DNA from: Blautia sp. OF03-15BH
Lineage (GTDB): Bacteria > Bacillota > Clostridia > Lachnospirales > Lachnospiraceae
Length of the DNA: 64,000 nt
Direction of reading: 5' to 3'
Assembly: GCF_003463065.1 (NCBI RefSeq)
Contig: NZ_QSCM01000004.1
Coordinates: forward strand, 1-64,000
Part shown: positions 18,141 to 28,735 of the stretch, one piece after another
Numbering within the stretch: position 1 is the stretch's first letter
Layout of the letters: each line of letters opens with the position of its first letter
Made by a program: the position numbers and the translations under genes
Notes under the pieces: model-generated
The model's database searches: none
What the model was told of the DNA's origin: nothing
What the model saw: only the letters and a program-made list of their open reading frames with translations

Positions 18141-18280
18141 AAAGACACCTCCTCTGGAGTAGTAAATGAAAAGCATGCAGGCATGATTTACACTTTTGCA
18201 TGGAAAGCTTTTCTTAACTCTGAACGATTACTATTGTAATGCCAGGAGGAAGTATTGTCAACAAGAGAAACAATTCTGAC

Positions 18281-20212
18281 TTATCCGTTCGTTGCCCGGA
18301 AATCATACTTAAAGGGAAGAGAAACATCCTCTCCGGTAAGAGTTTTCTGAATATCCAGATAGAGCTGGGCGATGGAATCCTCTCCTTCACGGATATCCGG
18401 GATCTCAAGACCGCCATTCTCTTCCAGAAGAGCAAAGGCTTCTTTGGTTTTTCCGATATGATAAAGAGCAGAAATATAATAGTATTTCAGCTTTCCGGCC
18501 TTCTGGTTTTCCCCGTCAAGGCACTCATACCAGCGGATGATCCCATCCCAGTCTTTACAGTAGAAAAGAAGCTTCAGGGCATCCTTCAGATAGGAAAGGT
18601 TTTTATGTTCCAGTTTCAGTCCTTCGTGGATCCACTGGATGGTCTCCGTGTCATGGCCGGAAAGAACGGCAGCGGCAGCCAGTGCATGCGCTGCCCAGGC
18701 ACTCTTCTTTAAATACCAAGATCTCTTCAGTTCTTTTTCAGCACTTACATAATCTTCTCTTGAGAAGAAACCGATACCTGCCTGATAATGGGCATACCAG
18801 TTATCCTTGTTTTCCTGATCCAGGGTGGCAAGAAGGAAGTCCAGATTTTTTTCATTGATAAGAAATTCATCCGGAATATCTTCGGGAGCCGGCTCGTGAA
18901 GGATCCCTGTTTCAAAGAATGTCTGCCATTTTTTCAGAGAATCGGTGAGTTCATATTTCAGATGGCCTTCCAGACGGCTGTGATCCTTCATGGCACCATA
19001 ACCGCTTCCTGTGATAACTACTTTGGCTTCTTTCTTTGCCATAGAAGCAGTCGCTTTCAGTTTTTCCTCCAGGTTTGCAGGAATACCGGCCTTAAGGACA
19101 TAAGAAGTAAGTTCTTCTGCTCTCTCTTTGTGTGTTTTATCCAGATGACCCGGTGCAGCCTGTACGGCTCCGTACTGCTCCATCCATTCCCAGGAAGTAT
19201 GAGGAGCCATTGGAATGCAGCCGTACTGTGTCTTTCCAAGACCTGCCTGGATCTCTACATATCTTCCTGCTTTATCTGTCAGGAATTCCTGCCAGTGATC
19301 CGATCCCTGCCGTTTTCCCCAGGAAAAGAGTTTTCTTCCCTGCAGACGTTTCGTAGAGATCTGAAGAAGGCCGTAACCGTCCTGGTCCAGGTTTGCAATA
19401 AACTTCGGTTTCTCCTCCGGAATGGCAAAGAAGTAATCGACAGAATTCGGGATCTTTTTATAATCGGTGACCTCCACGCCATCCACCATGGGAATGTCCA
19501 CTTTCACGATCCTGCCATTTTTACCGGTAAAAGCCTGTTCTGCTGGAACAACCACTCTTCCGTTTTCATACTCCGGAACAGCCATATTGCTCCACCAGTA
19601 CATGGGGATCACTTCACTGCTCTCATTGACGATGCGCATACGGCAGTTCAGGAAACGGCTGTCTTCCTCCAGCCAGAAATCAATCTGATAGGGCACTTCG
19701 CGGATCCGTTCATATTCATAAAAGCGAAGCACTGGCATACCGTCTTCTGTCTCCGTTTCTGCTGTATACATGGCCTGCGTTGTAAAGGCATGGTGACCGA
19801 TGATACCAATGTTCCACTCTACACCTCCACTGTACCAGGCATTGCGGACAGCCAGATTGCTGAAACGCAGAACGTCATTGGTGTAAAGGAGATTTTTTCC
19901 TGTGGTCTTGTCCCAGAGTTCCCAGAGACGGCCGCCGTACTCCGGCAGGAAAACTGCTTTCAGGTAGTCATTTTCCAGGACTGCGATCTTAATATCCTTC
20001 TCTTTCAGTTCTCTCGTATAGCTGTTGTACTGCCGGTAAGGGTAAGCGCTTCTCCTGCGTCCAAATCCCTCATAAATTTCGTCATGCTCATCCAGATCAA
20101 ATTTCGTGTCATTCTGCAGGATATGCTCTCCGATCAGATCAGGAACGCAGGCCTGCGGCCCCAGATCAGAGCTCATCATTTTCTTTGTCTCAAAACGAAG
20201 TTCCGGTTTCAT
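18281..20212 (-). CDS. DUF5107 and TPR-containing protein
   Basis: 643 residues. The N-terminal two-thirds is a DUF5107 beta-sandwich related to aldose-1-epimerase or galactose-mutarotase folds (EYGGRLWELWDKTTGKNLLY; GGVEWNIGIIGHHAFT). The last ~200 residues are helical repeats of TPR type. DUF5107 proteins accompany polysaccharide-use loci. It ends the operon whose upstream genes are a solute-binding protein and two permeases, so a sugar-processing or sensing role is likely. No signal peptide. Confidence 0.85.
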   Translation of the reverse strand: MKPELRFETKKMMSSDLGPQACVPDLIGEHILQNDTKFDLDEHDEIYEGFGRRRSAYPYRQYNSYTRELKEKDIKIAVLENDYLKAVFLPEYGGRLWELWDKTTGKNLLYTNDVLRFSNLAVRNAWYSGGVEWNIGIIGHHAFTTQAMYTAETETEDGMPVLRFYEYERIREVPYQIDFWLEEDSRFLNCRMRIVNESSEVIPMYWWSNMAVPEYENGRVVVPAEQAFTGKNGRIVKVDIPMVDGVEVTDYKKIPNSVDYFFAIPEEKPKFIANLDQDGYGLLQISTKRLQGRKLFSWGKRQGSDHWQEFLTDKAGRYVEIQAGLGKTQYGCIPMAPHTSWEWMEQYGAVQAAPGHLDKTHKERAEELTSYVLKAGIPANLEEKLKATASMAKKEAKVVITGSGYGAMKDHSRLEGHLKYELTDSLKKWQTFFETGILHEPAPEDIPDEFLINEKNLDFLLATLDQENKDNWYAHYQAGIGFFSREDYVSAEKELKRSWYLKKSAWAAHALAAAAVLSGHDTETIQWIHEGLKLEHKNLSYLKDALKLLFYCKDWDGIIRWYECLDGENQKAGKLKYYYISALYHIGKTKEAFALLEENGGLEIPDIREGEDSIAQLYLDIQKTLTGEDVSLPFKYDFRATNG

Positions 20213-20269
20213 AAGTACAGATGCCTCCCAATTATAATATTTGCCACTTACAGAAAGTGTTTTGTGTAG

Positions 20270-20303
20270 AAAAAAAGCCCTGCAGGCTTTCCTGCAGGGC
20301 TTT
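20270..20303 (-). terminator. Hairpin terminator after the solute-binding protein gene
   Basis: Stem AAAAGCCCTGCAGG with CCTGCAGGGCTTTT and a short loop, 46 bp past the stop. It probably reduces read-through into the DUF5107 gene and sets SBP excess. Confidence 0.85.
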
Positions 20304-20348
20304 TGAAGCTTACATGTTACTTACAGAAAACTTTTCAGCGAACTACTA

Positions 20349-21914
20349 TCAGCCAAGCTCCTCTGCTTTCTCCTGTACAACTTCCGTTGCATCAGCGTAT
20401 CCGCTGGAAAGAGCTCTTTCCTTCATATCAGCGAACATATCAGCTACCGGCTCAGTTCCGGTGATGATGGTCCAGTACTCAGAGCTGATGTTGAATGCCT
20501 GAGCGTCGGTTACAGTGGTGTCATCGATCAGCAGAGGACCAACCTCCGGATATACCGGATCCTCATTACGGATATCGCAGGCCTGTTTGTTGAGTGCTTT
20601 GGTCTCATCATTGTACTTATCAAAGGTCTCTACGTTCGGGTCTGCCTGAAGTTCGAATCCCCAGCTGGGCCAGTGGGTAACCGGGATACACGGATATTTG
20701 GTAGTAAGAACCGGTGCGTTTCCGTTCTCATCACGGATCAGAGAAATGGAACCGTCATCGTTCTTCTGCCAGTCTTCGCCTTCCAGACCAAGACGGAGCA
20801 TTTTACCTTCATCAGAGAGAAGGTACTCATAGTATGCCAGGAAACGATCCATTTTCTCCTCGTCGATCTCGCTGGAGAACATGGTAGCTACCATACAGGA
20901 TACATAACCATCCATACGCGGGGTCTCGCCATCAGCCTCAGCCAGAGCCGGGATCACATCGATACGCTCAAACGGATTGCAGTCCGGGTTAGCAGCACCA
21001 TAATACTTGGTAGCTACGCCATTGATCCAGTCTGCATCTGCATTTCTTACACACATACCAAAGGTATTGGAAGAGAATTTCTGAAGACCGGTCTCCCAGG
21101 TAGATGCACCAAAGTCCGGATCGATGGAGCCGTCTTCGTACATTTTTCTCAGCCACTCCAGCGGCTCGATGTTTTTGTCATCCAGAGCGCCGAAGGACCA
21201 GTTACCCTCTTCATCTTTGCCCCAGTAACGGTTGCTTACGCCGGTGCTGGAGAAGAAGTAACGCAGGGTTCCCATGCCGTCACCGGTCAGGCCGTAGGTA
21301 TCTTTTACACCGTTTCCGTCCGGATCATCATAGGTAAAAGCGTGAGCTACATTGTAAAGATCTTCCCAGGTAGTAGGCATTTCCATGCCGACAGTCTCCA
21401 GCCAGTCTTTACGGATAAAGATACCTTTTCTCTCTGCTTTATAAATGGTCGGGTCGGCAGAGTCCGGTTTCGGCAGGAAGTAGTAGCCATCGTACATGCT
21501 CTTAACTGTCTGTGCTACCTTATCATTCTCAAGGAGCTGTTTGGTCAGCGGATATTTCTCCAGAAGCTCTTCCGGGATCTCTGCTACCAGTTCCTCAGGA
21601 ATAAACTGAGTGATTTCCTGGGTGTAGTACAGAATGTCTGCACAGAATACATCCGGCAGAGTTCCGTCTACAGCAGCCAGCTGTGTTACGGTGAAGTCGT
21701 TGTTGTAGTAGTTAGTCTCGCTCTGCTGGAAGTTGATTCCGAATTTGTCCTCGATCATAGCTGCAAGCTTGTCAGAGGAGGTATCCCAGGTAAAGGGATC
21801 GCCATCACTGTCGGCTGTAATGGTAAGGATATCACCATCATAAGCCAGTGCGCTGAGGGACGGTACTGCCATGGCCGCGATCATGGCTGCTAAAACTAAC
21901 TTTCTTCTTTTCAT
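20349..21914 (-). CDS. Extracellular sugar-binding protein of a CUT1-type ABC transporter
   Basis: 521 residues, related to the LipO/LplA-type binding proteins that pair with LplB/LplC permeases for complex oligosaccharides. N-terminal signal peptide with a basic start, hydrophobic core and likely SPase I site ALA|YDG. Unusually for a Gram-positive solute-binding protein there is no lipobox Cys. First gene product downstream of the two permeases. The ATPase is not encoded here; a shared MsmK-type ATPase elsewhere is expected. Confidence 0.9.
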   Translation of the reverse strand: MKRRKLVLAAMIAAMAVPSLSALAYDGDILTITADSDGDPFTWDTSSDKLAAMIEDKFGINFQQSETNYYNNDFTVTQLAAVDGTLPDVFCADILYYTQEITQFIPEELVAEIPEELLEKYPLTKQLLENDKVAQTVKSMYDGYYFLPKPDSADPTIYKAERKGIFIRKDWLETVGMEMPTTWEDLYNVAHAFTYDDPDGNGVKDTYGLTGDGMGTLRYFFSSTGVSNRYWGKDEEGNWSFGALDDKNIEPLEWLRKMYEDGSIDPDFGASTWETGLQKFSSNTFGMCVRNADADWINGVATKYYGAANPDCNPFERIDVIPALAEADGETPRMDGYVSCMVATMFSSEIDEEKMDRFLAYYEYLLSDEGKMLRLGLEGEDWQKNDDGSISLIRDENGNAPVLTTKYPCIPVTHWPSWGFELQADPNVETFDKYNDETKALNKQACDIRNEDPVYPEVGPLLIDDTTVTDAQAFNISSEYWTIITGTEPVADMFADMKERALSSGYADATEVVQEKAEELG

Positions 21915-21983
21915 AAAAAACCTCCTTATGATATGAATTTTTTATTGAAAAGCCGTAGCTTTACAATCAACAGAGAACACACA

Positions 21984-22940
21984 TCAGCCTTTTACAGCGC
22001 CGATGGTAACGCCGCTCTCGAAGTACTTCTGGATGAACGGGTAGATCAGAAGCATGGGAATGGTAGAAACAACAGCACAGGCCATCTTGATACCAGTCTC
22101 ATTCAGATACAGTTTATTTCCGGCTGCATCACGAAGACCTTCCATCAGCTGCATATCTGCCGGTTTTGCATTTCGTACAATATAGTTACGGATGATCAGC
22201 TGCAGCGGATACCAGTTCTCATCACGCATGTACAACTGTGCAGCAAACCAGCTGTTCCACAGACCGACAGCCACGAACATGGCGATGGTTGCCAGCATCG
22301 GAATGGAAAGCGGATATATGATACGGAACAGGATCGTGTACTCGTTTGCGCCGTCGATCCTTGCTGCCTCCTCCAGAGAATCCGGAAGCTGCATAAAGAA
22401 GGAACGCATGATAACAAAGTTGAATACGTTTACTGCTCCCGGCAGGATCAGAGCCAGGATGTTATTGCTCAGATGCAGGGTCTTGGTGATGTTGTAGTAG
22501 GTCGGGATCAGACCGCCAGAGAAGAACATCGTGATCAGCAGATAGATCATGAAAAATTTGTATCCATGAAGGGTATTTTTCTTCAGTCCATATGCCAGCA
22601 TCGAGGTGACCAGAACAGAAAGTGCTGTTCCGGTAATGGTGATCAGAAACGTCACACCAAACGCACGGATGAACAGGGCCGTGGAGAAAATGTATTTATA
22701 GGCCTCCAGAGTCGGCTTCTTCGGGAAAAGGATGAAGGAGCTCGCCATGTACTCCGCATTGCCTGTCAGGGAGATCGCAATGATGTTCCAGAAGGGGAAC
22801 AAAATGATGAGCGCCAGAAAAATGAACAGGCAGATGTTAAAAATATCAAAGATTCGGGAACCTAAGGACTGCTTGATCGCAGTTCCGCCGATGGGTTTTT
22901 CGGCGCTGATTTTATAATTCTTTTTATGCTTTCCAGCCAT
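21984..22940 (-). CDS. ABC transporter permease, LplC/YtcP type
   Basis: 318 residues, six predicted membrane helices, with the cytoplasmic EAA loop LEEAARIDGANEYTILFRII that docks the ATPase. Pairs with the LplB-type permease immediately upstream, 62 bp apart. AGGAGG site precedes the ATG. Confidence 0.93.
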   Translation of the reverse strand: MAGKHKKNYKISAEKPIGGTAIKQSLGSRIFDIFNICLFIFLALIILFPFWNIIAISLTGNAEYMASSFILFPKKPTLEAYKYIFSTALFIRAFGVTFLITITGTALSVLVTSMLAYGLKKNTLHGYKFFMIYLLITMFFSGGLIPTYYNITKTLHLSNNILALILPGAVNVFNFVIMRSFFMQLPDSLEEAARIDGANEYTILFRIIYPLSIPMLATIAMFVAVGLWNSWFAAQLYMRDENWYPLQLIIRNYIVRNAKPADMQLMEGLRDAAGNKLYLNETGIKMACAVVSTIPMLLIYPFIQKYFESGVTIGAVKG

Positions 22941-23002
22941 GTATATACCTCCTGATAGTCATATCTGCTTTCTTCGGTGACAGCAGAATTTTTCACCTGT
23001 TT

Positions 23003-24169
23003 TTAGAAGAAGCCCTCACCGGACATTTTCTTAACAACAAAGTTGCTGCCGAACACCAGAATACAGTTTACAGCCTGCTGGAAAAGACCAATGGCTGTGG
23101 ACAGGTCATACTGTCCCTTCGATACACCCATGTCGTAAACGTAGGTATCGATAACCTGTGCAACGGTGGTTGCTGTTGCATCGGTACGCAGGTTCATGAT
23201 CTGGTCGAAGTTTGCTCCCATGACAGAACCGACATTCAGGATCAGCATGGTGGTGATGGAGAAGGCGATACAGGGCAGTGTGATATAGAAACACTGCTGC
23301 AGACGGTTGGCACCATCCATTCTTGCTGCCTCATAAAGCTCCGCATCAACACCGGTAATGGCTGCTATGTAAATAATGGTTCCCCAGCCGGCCTCTTTCC
23401 AGATACTGGTTCCGTAAAGCATTCCGTAGAAGCTGTCCGGATTGGACATCAGGTTGATGGGATTCAGGCCCATGGAGATCAAAAGCTTGTTTACCGCACC
23501 TCCGGTGATGGAGAACAGAGAGAACATCAGGGAGTACATGATGATCCAGCTGACGAAATGCGGAAGATAGATCACGGACTGGACGGTCTTCTTAAACTTC
23601 TTATTATGGAGTTCATTCAGAAGAAGTGCCAGAATGATCGGGATCGGGAAAGTGATGAGCAGCTGTGTCACACCAATGAACAGTGTGTTTCCGATGACGC
23701 TCCATGCAATATCACGGCTGAAGAAACGGGTGAAGTTTTCCATACCGCACCATGCAGAAAACATGATTCCGCTTTTTACCTTATAGGTCTTAAAAGCAAG
23801 AATAATACCATACATCGGCATGTAGCTGAAAACAAACACAAAGATCAGACCGGGAAGGATCATCAGGTATTTACCTTTTGTTCTCTTCAGATCTCTCATA
23901 AGTGGTGCTGCCTTATAACTGAAACAGGGCATTTTGAAATATGCGATGATGGCGGCAATAAGAATCACACCTCCAACAGCTGCCAGGATTGCCGGCGGCA
24001 TACCATATTCTACAAAATCCCATTTTTTTCTTCCAATGATACCGGTGACCGCAACGTACCAGATTCCGCCGCCAGCGATCATCAGACCTGCTAACAGAAA
24101 AATCACACGGATCGCCCAGGCTGATTTCTGATAGGCTTTTGCCTCTTTTGTGATTACACGTTCCTGCAT
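23003..24169 (-). CDS. ABC transporter permease, LplB/YtcP-partner type
   Basis: 388 residues. A two-helix N-terminal extension of about 85 residues precedes the usual six-helix permease, beginning near MRDLKRTKGKYLMILPGL. EAA loop: YEAARMDGANRLQQCFYIT. First gene of the transporter operon. An inverted repeat and a terminator lie between it and the upstream glycosidase gene. Confidence 0.92.
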   Translation of the reverse strand: MQERVITKEAKAYQKSAWAIRVIFLLAGLMIAGGGIWYVAVTGIIGRKKWDFVEYGMPPAILAAVGGVILIAAIIAYFKMPCFSYKAAPLMRDLKRTKGKYLMILPGLIFVFVFSYMPMYGIILAFKTYKVKSGIMFSAWCGMENFTRFFSRDIAWSVIGNTLFIGVTQLLITFPIPIILALLLNELHNKKFKKTVQSVIYLPHFVSWIIMYSLMFSLFSITGGAVNKLLISMGLNPINLMSNPDSFYGMLYGTSIWKEAGWGTIIYIAAITGVDAELYEAARMDGANRLQQCFYITLPCIAFSITTMLILNVGSVMGANFDQIMNLRTDATATTVAQVIDTYVYDMGVSKGQYDLSTAIGLFQQAVNCILVFGSNFVVKKMSGEGFF

Positions 24170-24194
24170 TACATCATCTCCTTGTTTTTATTTT

Positions 24195-24219
24195 GAACGC
24201 TTCCTTGTATGAAACGTTC
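24195..24219. promoter_or_regulatory. Inverted repeat in the transporter operon leader, possible operator
   Basis: GAACGCTTC (24195-24203) and GAAACGTTC (24211-24219), arms pairing at 8 of 9 positions with a 7-bp spacer, 26 bp upstream of the permease start. Size and symmetry fit a dimeric repressor site, but the regulator is unknown. Confidence 0.4.
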
Positions 24220-24253
24220 TTTTTCCATTCTTCTGCACTTTTGTCAGTTATGG

Positions 24254-24299
24254 AAAAAGGAGCATGGGGTTCTGCTCGTACACATCCCTCTGCTCCTTT
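24254..24299 (-). terminator. Terminator behind the DUF5696/GH101-like gene
   Basis: Arms AAAGGAGCA and TGCTCC(TTTTT) on the minus strand with an inner GGG/CCC pairing. Separates the glycosidase from the transporter genes. Confidence 0.65.
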
Positions 24300-24449
24300 G
24301 CATTGTAGGTATTTTAGCACAAAATTTAGGTAGTTGCAACCACTATTCTGTATAAATACACCACATTTTGTCTCAGTGTCACGATTGTATGTTTTTTTTG
24401 CACAATTGTTCTTTTTCTTATCTGTTTTTGTGCCACACACAGCCGTGCG

Positions 24450-26345
24450 TCAGTCAGCAATAATCTCGTAGGTATTTTTTGTGAAATCGACTGTTACCGT
24501 AGTGCCATCTGCAAATGAGCTTTTCTGGATCAGACCGTCCTCGTCAAGGATCTCGTGACGGGTCATTTCCTGCATAGCGATCTTTTCATGGAGTTCTGCT
24601 ACCGTTTCCGAACGTTTGATATCCTCCATCAGCTTCTCACGCTGGTTTTCTGCGAAAGCGCCATCCATTCCCGGATAAGCACCATCTCTGAGAAGATACG
24701 GGATACCGCCGTTGAGCAGTGCATAGAGCATGTAATCTTCCTTCTCGCTGACCTTATCCATCAGCCAGGGAATGATCAGACAATCATGGAATACCAGGTT
24801 GAAAAGAGGTACCGGAATACCATATTTCGGCTGTCCGGGAGCTTTGAGCATGAAGTTGTACGGAGCGTAATGGCAGAATACCAGGCTCGGCATACTCCAG
24901 TCGTTTGCTTCTTCGGAGCTCGGAAGAATGTTGTTTGTCAGGAGATACTCAAAGCACTCATTTCTATATGCATAACATTCTTTTCTGGTCATGCGGTGAT
25001 GCGGATTGTCACATTCATCTCCCTCGTTACAGGTAAATACGTCCAGATAAGCGCAATCCATATCAATGCCATGCTCTTTCAGAACTGTGAAGTTTCTCTT
25101 TACATAGTACGGTGCCTGGGTTGCGCAGAGGTAGGTCTGCTCTCCGCCGGCCCACATATGGTGCTGCGGTATGCTGCCGTCTGCAAGCTGGATAGCATAT
25201 TCCTTATCAAAGGTTTTGGCTGCAAAATAGTAATCACGGTACTGGTCATGGATACCAAAGAGGTAACCCATCTCATGCATGGCATCTACCAGAGATTTCA
25301 TGCCTTCCCAGCCGCCTGCTTCTTTACATGCCGGTGTGTAATCCGGGTGCTGGTTATCGTAACCGGGCTGTCCCCAGCCATCCAGATGCATATAAAGCTT
25401 TTTCACACCAAGCTCATGAAGGGTTCTTGCTTCTTTTTCGCGCTCTGCAAAGGTGTTCAGAGATTCGTTGTTCTCCGGGTGATTTTTGTCATAGAAGCGT
25501 GACTCCGGCTGAACGCTCTTTTTGATTCCGGTATGGAAAACAGAACAGCCGATGAGTTCATGGATGGACGGGTTCTTGGCAGCCTTTTCCGCCAGTGTCT
25601 TCAGAAGACCTTTTTCCTTTGCGTAATGACGGTACTCCTTACAGATATCGTTATGGTCACAATTTTCAAGGAAGGTATAACGGAATACTCTGCGGTAATC
25701 CATTTTTCCGAGGCTGGGCTCCATATGTACTCCAATGTGCGTGTAAGGACCGCCTGCCGGATGCTCTGCTTTCCAGCCTGCATTCCAGGGAGTCACGGCG
25801 ATCAGAAGATAACCGCTCCGGTCTTTTACCTGTGCATACCAGGGCATGTAGCTTCCTTCAGTTCCGAAGGTTCCGTCAAAAGCGATGGAACCAAGCTCAT
25901 TCGGCCAGGTATTCGGGATCAGAAGTCCCTGTCCTTCATTGATCAGTGTATACCAGGTTTTCTTCGGCTCATCAAATGCCATCTCTCCGGGCCAGCGGAC
26001 AGCTTTGATCTTCAGTCCCTCTTCCTTTAACGGCATCCACTCACAGTAAACATGGCCGGTGGTGGCTTCGATCCATACAAGTGTCTCAAATGCGTAGGAA
26101 GCTGTCTTTCCGTCTGCCAGAGTAAAATTCTCATAATGACTTAAGATGCCCTCTCCCACTCCACTGCGGATCTGTTTGTGCCAGATGTTTTTCGCGTCTG
26201 AGAAATATACCGTGCCGTCCTCACATTCGATCCTGGGACGATACTCCTTTCTCCAGCGCCATACCGTTGAATCCTTGGAAAATTCATAGCACAGGGTTTC
26301 ATCGTCAAGCTTTACTGTGATGCCTTTACAGGTAATAGAAACCAT
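24450..26345 (-). CDS. DUF5696/GH101-like glycosidase
   Basis: 631 residues. It resembles the DUF5696 group related to endo-alpha-N-acetylgalactosaminidases (GH101): an N-terminal beta-sandwich, then a TIM-barrel-like core with KKLYMHLDGWGQPGYDN, EAGGWEGMKSLVDAMHEMGY, FGIHDQYRDYY and DCAYLDVFTCNEGDECDNPH, where acidic residues likely catalyse. No signal peptide, so it acts on imported glycan. It sits directly upstream of the LplB/LplC/SBP transporter. AAGGGGGATATT site precedes the ATG. Exact substrate unknown. Confidence 0.8.
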   Translation of the reverse strand: MVSITCKGITVKLDDETLCYEFSKDSTVWRWRKEYRPRIECEDGTVYFSDAKNIWHKQIRSGVGEGILSHYENFTLADGKTASYAFETLVWIEATTGHVYCEWMPLKEEGLKIKAVRWPGEMAFDEPKKTWYTLINEGQGLLIPNTWPNELGSIAFDGTFGTEGSYMPWYAQVKDRSGYLLIAVTPWNAGWKAEHPAGGPYTHIGVHMEPSLGKMDYRRVFRYTFLENCDHNDICKEYRHYAKEKGLLKTLAEKAAKNPSIHELIGCSVFHTGIKKSVQPESRFYDKNHPENNESLNTFAEREKEARTLHELGVKKLYMHLDGWGQPGYDNQHPDYTPACKEAGGWEGMKSLVDAMHEMGYLFGIHDQYRDYYFAAKTFDKEYAIQLADGSIPQHHMWAGGEQTYLCATQAPYYVKRNFTVLKEHGIDMDCAYLDVFTCNEGDECDNPHHRMTRKECYAYRNECFEYLLTNNILPSSEEANDWSMPSLVFCHYAPYNFMLKAPGQPKYGIPVPLFNLVFHDCLIIPWLMDKVSEKEDYMLYALLNGGIPYLLRDGAYPGMDGAFAENQREKLMEDIKRSETVAELHEKIAMQEMTRHEILDEDGLIQKSSFADGTTVTVDFTKNTYEIIAD

Positions 26346-26531
26346 TTCTAAATATCCCCCTTTGTAAATTTTCGGTTAAATTAACTATACCTTTCAAAAC
26401 AGTTTTCGTCAATATAATACGCCTTGTCAATTTGCGCTTTTTTGTTGCACTAAAAGACAGTTAAAAATAAACGCTTCTATTATATATGCATGAGATGGAT
26501 TCTTCCGTCGTTTTCTGAAAGTTCGCACAAG

Positions 26532-28183
26532 TCAGAAATTGGTGTAGTTTGATGCTTGTGTCCGATACATGGATGCATAAAGTCCATCTAACTGCATCAG
26601 TTCCGAATGTGTCCCTTCCTCAGTAATGCCTCCCTTATCAATCAGGACAATGCGGTCTGCTGATTTGATTGTAGAAAGTCTGTGTGTTATAAAAATGATC
26701 GTTCTGTCTTTCGCCAAGCTTCCTATATGATCAAAAATACTGGCTTCCGCAATCGGATCCAAAGCAGAAGATGGTTCATCTGCGACAATGATATCGTTGC
26801 CGCATAGGAAGGAACGTGTAATCACCAGTTTTTGCTTATTTCCTTCGGATAACGTCAATCCATTATCCTCGTATTCCGTTGTCAGTATCGAATCAAGATT
26901 CAAATTATTTATCCCTGTAGATTCCAATGCCCGTTCATATTCCCCCTCGGAAATTTCTGCATCAAACGGATGAATAAATTCTCTGACTGTAACAGGAAAC
27001 AGTTTACTCTCCTGCATACAAATACCAAAGGAATCTCTGTATTTTTTTCTTCCAAATTTTTAATATTGATATCGCCATTCAGGAAAATGTTTCCTTCCAC
27101 TGGTGAATACAATCCTAATAGTAGTTTAAGAAATGTGGATTTTTCTGCTCCATTTCGGCCAACTATCGCAATTTTTTCACCTCGGCGAATTTCAAAATTA
27201 ACCTTATTCAAAATAATTTTATCTGTGTGCGGGTAGCTAAAACTTACATCTTTAAATAATATTTTTTCGAAGGGCACCATTTCTTTCTTTTGTTTCACAT
27301 CATCAGACTCTTTTTCCATCTGATTTTTCATTGATGTAAACTTTTCCAATACTACCCCATTTTTTGCGAGACATGGAAGGACATTCAATACTTGCTGAAT
27401 TGTATTTTTCAAATTCCAGGCAGAGTTAATCACAAGCGAAAAATCTCCAACATTGATATTCAAAACAACAGATCGGAAATACACCAAAAGAATGACTACA
27501 AATTCAAAGAAAAAGGAAAAACCATCATCCATTACGGACCAGAAAGCAATTCCCCGTCCATATTTTTTATCCAAATCACTTTTCTTACAATAAGCGTTTT
27601 TCAGTTGCTTTAACAGCACCGCACAATAATTGTAGATGCGAAGATCCATTTCATACTCTTTTGAATTAAAGACTCGCCTGATATAATCAATCATTCGGTT
27701 GGACTTTTTTTGTTCCATTTCCCGTTTTACTTCCTGCTGGCTTTTTTTCAGGTTAAACCAAAGACTAAAACAAGATAATGCGATCGCTAATAAAATCAAC
27801 GTATAATGAATATATCCCAGTATAAACATGGAAAAGACCAACATAAACGCTGCCTGGATGAAACTTGAGATATTTTCGAGCACCAAAAAAATATTCTCTA
27901 CCACAGTATCCTGTACGTAAATATAATCCTCTAAGAAATCGGAATAGTTATACATCATTACAGGAGCCGTGATTCCAAGGTTATAGATCTTTTCTTTGAT
28001 TTTAAAATTTAAATGTTCTTTTTGTGGCAATAATACTTCCTGTTTTATGTAATTTGATACAACCGATATTACAATTTCCAGTAAAGTCATTCCAATCAGC
28101 CATTCAATTAACGTTTGGAAACTTATTTCACCAGTAAAAGCCAGCAATGCATTACGCCAATAAAAAATATAAAGAATGGACAC
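26532..28183 (-). pseudogene. Frameshifted ABC exporter (fused membrane and ATPase domains)
   Basis: Membrane domain followed by an ATPase domain, in two frames. The upstream part (28183 to about 27042) covers the helices and Walker A. The downstream part (to 26532) holds the signature LSEGNKQKLVITRS, Walker B IIVADEPSSALDP and the H-loop ITHRLST. The break is a missing base in a run of seven T at 27042-27048; adding one base joins the two parts. Walker A also reads GRNGAEKST, with Glu where Gly is expected. The N-terminus has no start with a ribosome site, and coding similarity continues upstream to about 28262. Probably a dead peptide/lantibiotic-type exporter. Confidence 0.8.
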
Positions 28184-28735
28184 AGGGACTTGTAAGAAAT
28201 CAACTACACCATAAGGGAAAAAGTACGTTTTAGGAATACACCCCCATGAAAGAGTCGCACACTTTATATTTCAAAACATTCGTTATCCCTCAAAAGCAAG
28301 TCTTCTGGGAATTCTAAAATTTAGTAATACACAGTTGACTGCTTTTACTGCTAATTTTAAAGCAAGCCTACCGAAATCATAAACTCTATTTTAAATATGA
28401 AATATTTTATTAAACAATTATTGACTTTTATGTTTAATATGATAATATATATATAAATATTGTCATTATATTCAAGTTTAAATCAGTTAAAAATTTCAAA
28501 AAAGCCACGAAAACGCAGAATAAATATTGAAGTATATTTTTAAATATATATAGGCGCTCAATTGGAAACTTAAATAAAAAGGAGATGATTCCAATGGTTA
28601 TTAGAATACGGAATTGAATTAGTAACTATCGACTAACAGAAATCTAAAATATATCAAAATTTATATTATCTTTTCAATTAAAAACAGACATTATTTTCTG
28701 ATTTTAATATATTTATCAGCAAAAGGAGGATAACT
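28184..28735. other. AT-rich stretch with a possible mini-ORF
   Basis: About 550 bp of AT-rich DNA. Its left ~75 bp still reads as the lost N-terminus of the ABC exporter. A seven-codon ORF (28594-28617, MVIRIRN) has a strong AAGGAGATG site in front. No other gene seen. Confidence 0.5.

Noticed and set aside
24174..24440. 88-residue ORF between the glycosidase and the permease
   Set aside because: It overlaps a terminator and an inverted repeat, has no ribosome site and odd composition.
26390..26450. Promoter with TTGACA upstream of the DUF5696/GH101-like gene
   Set aside because: The TTGACA has no -10 box at suitable spacing; another arrangement is possible but not supportable.
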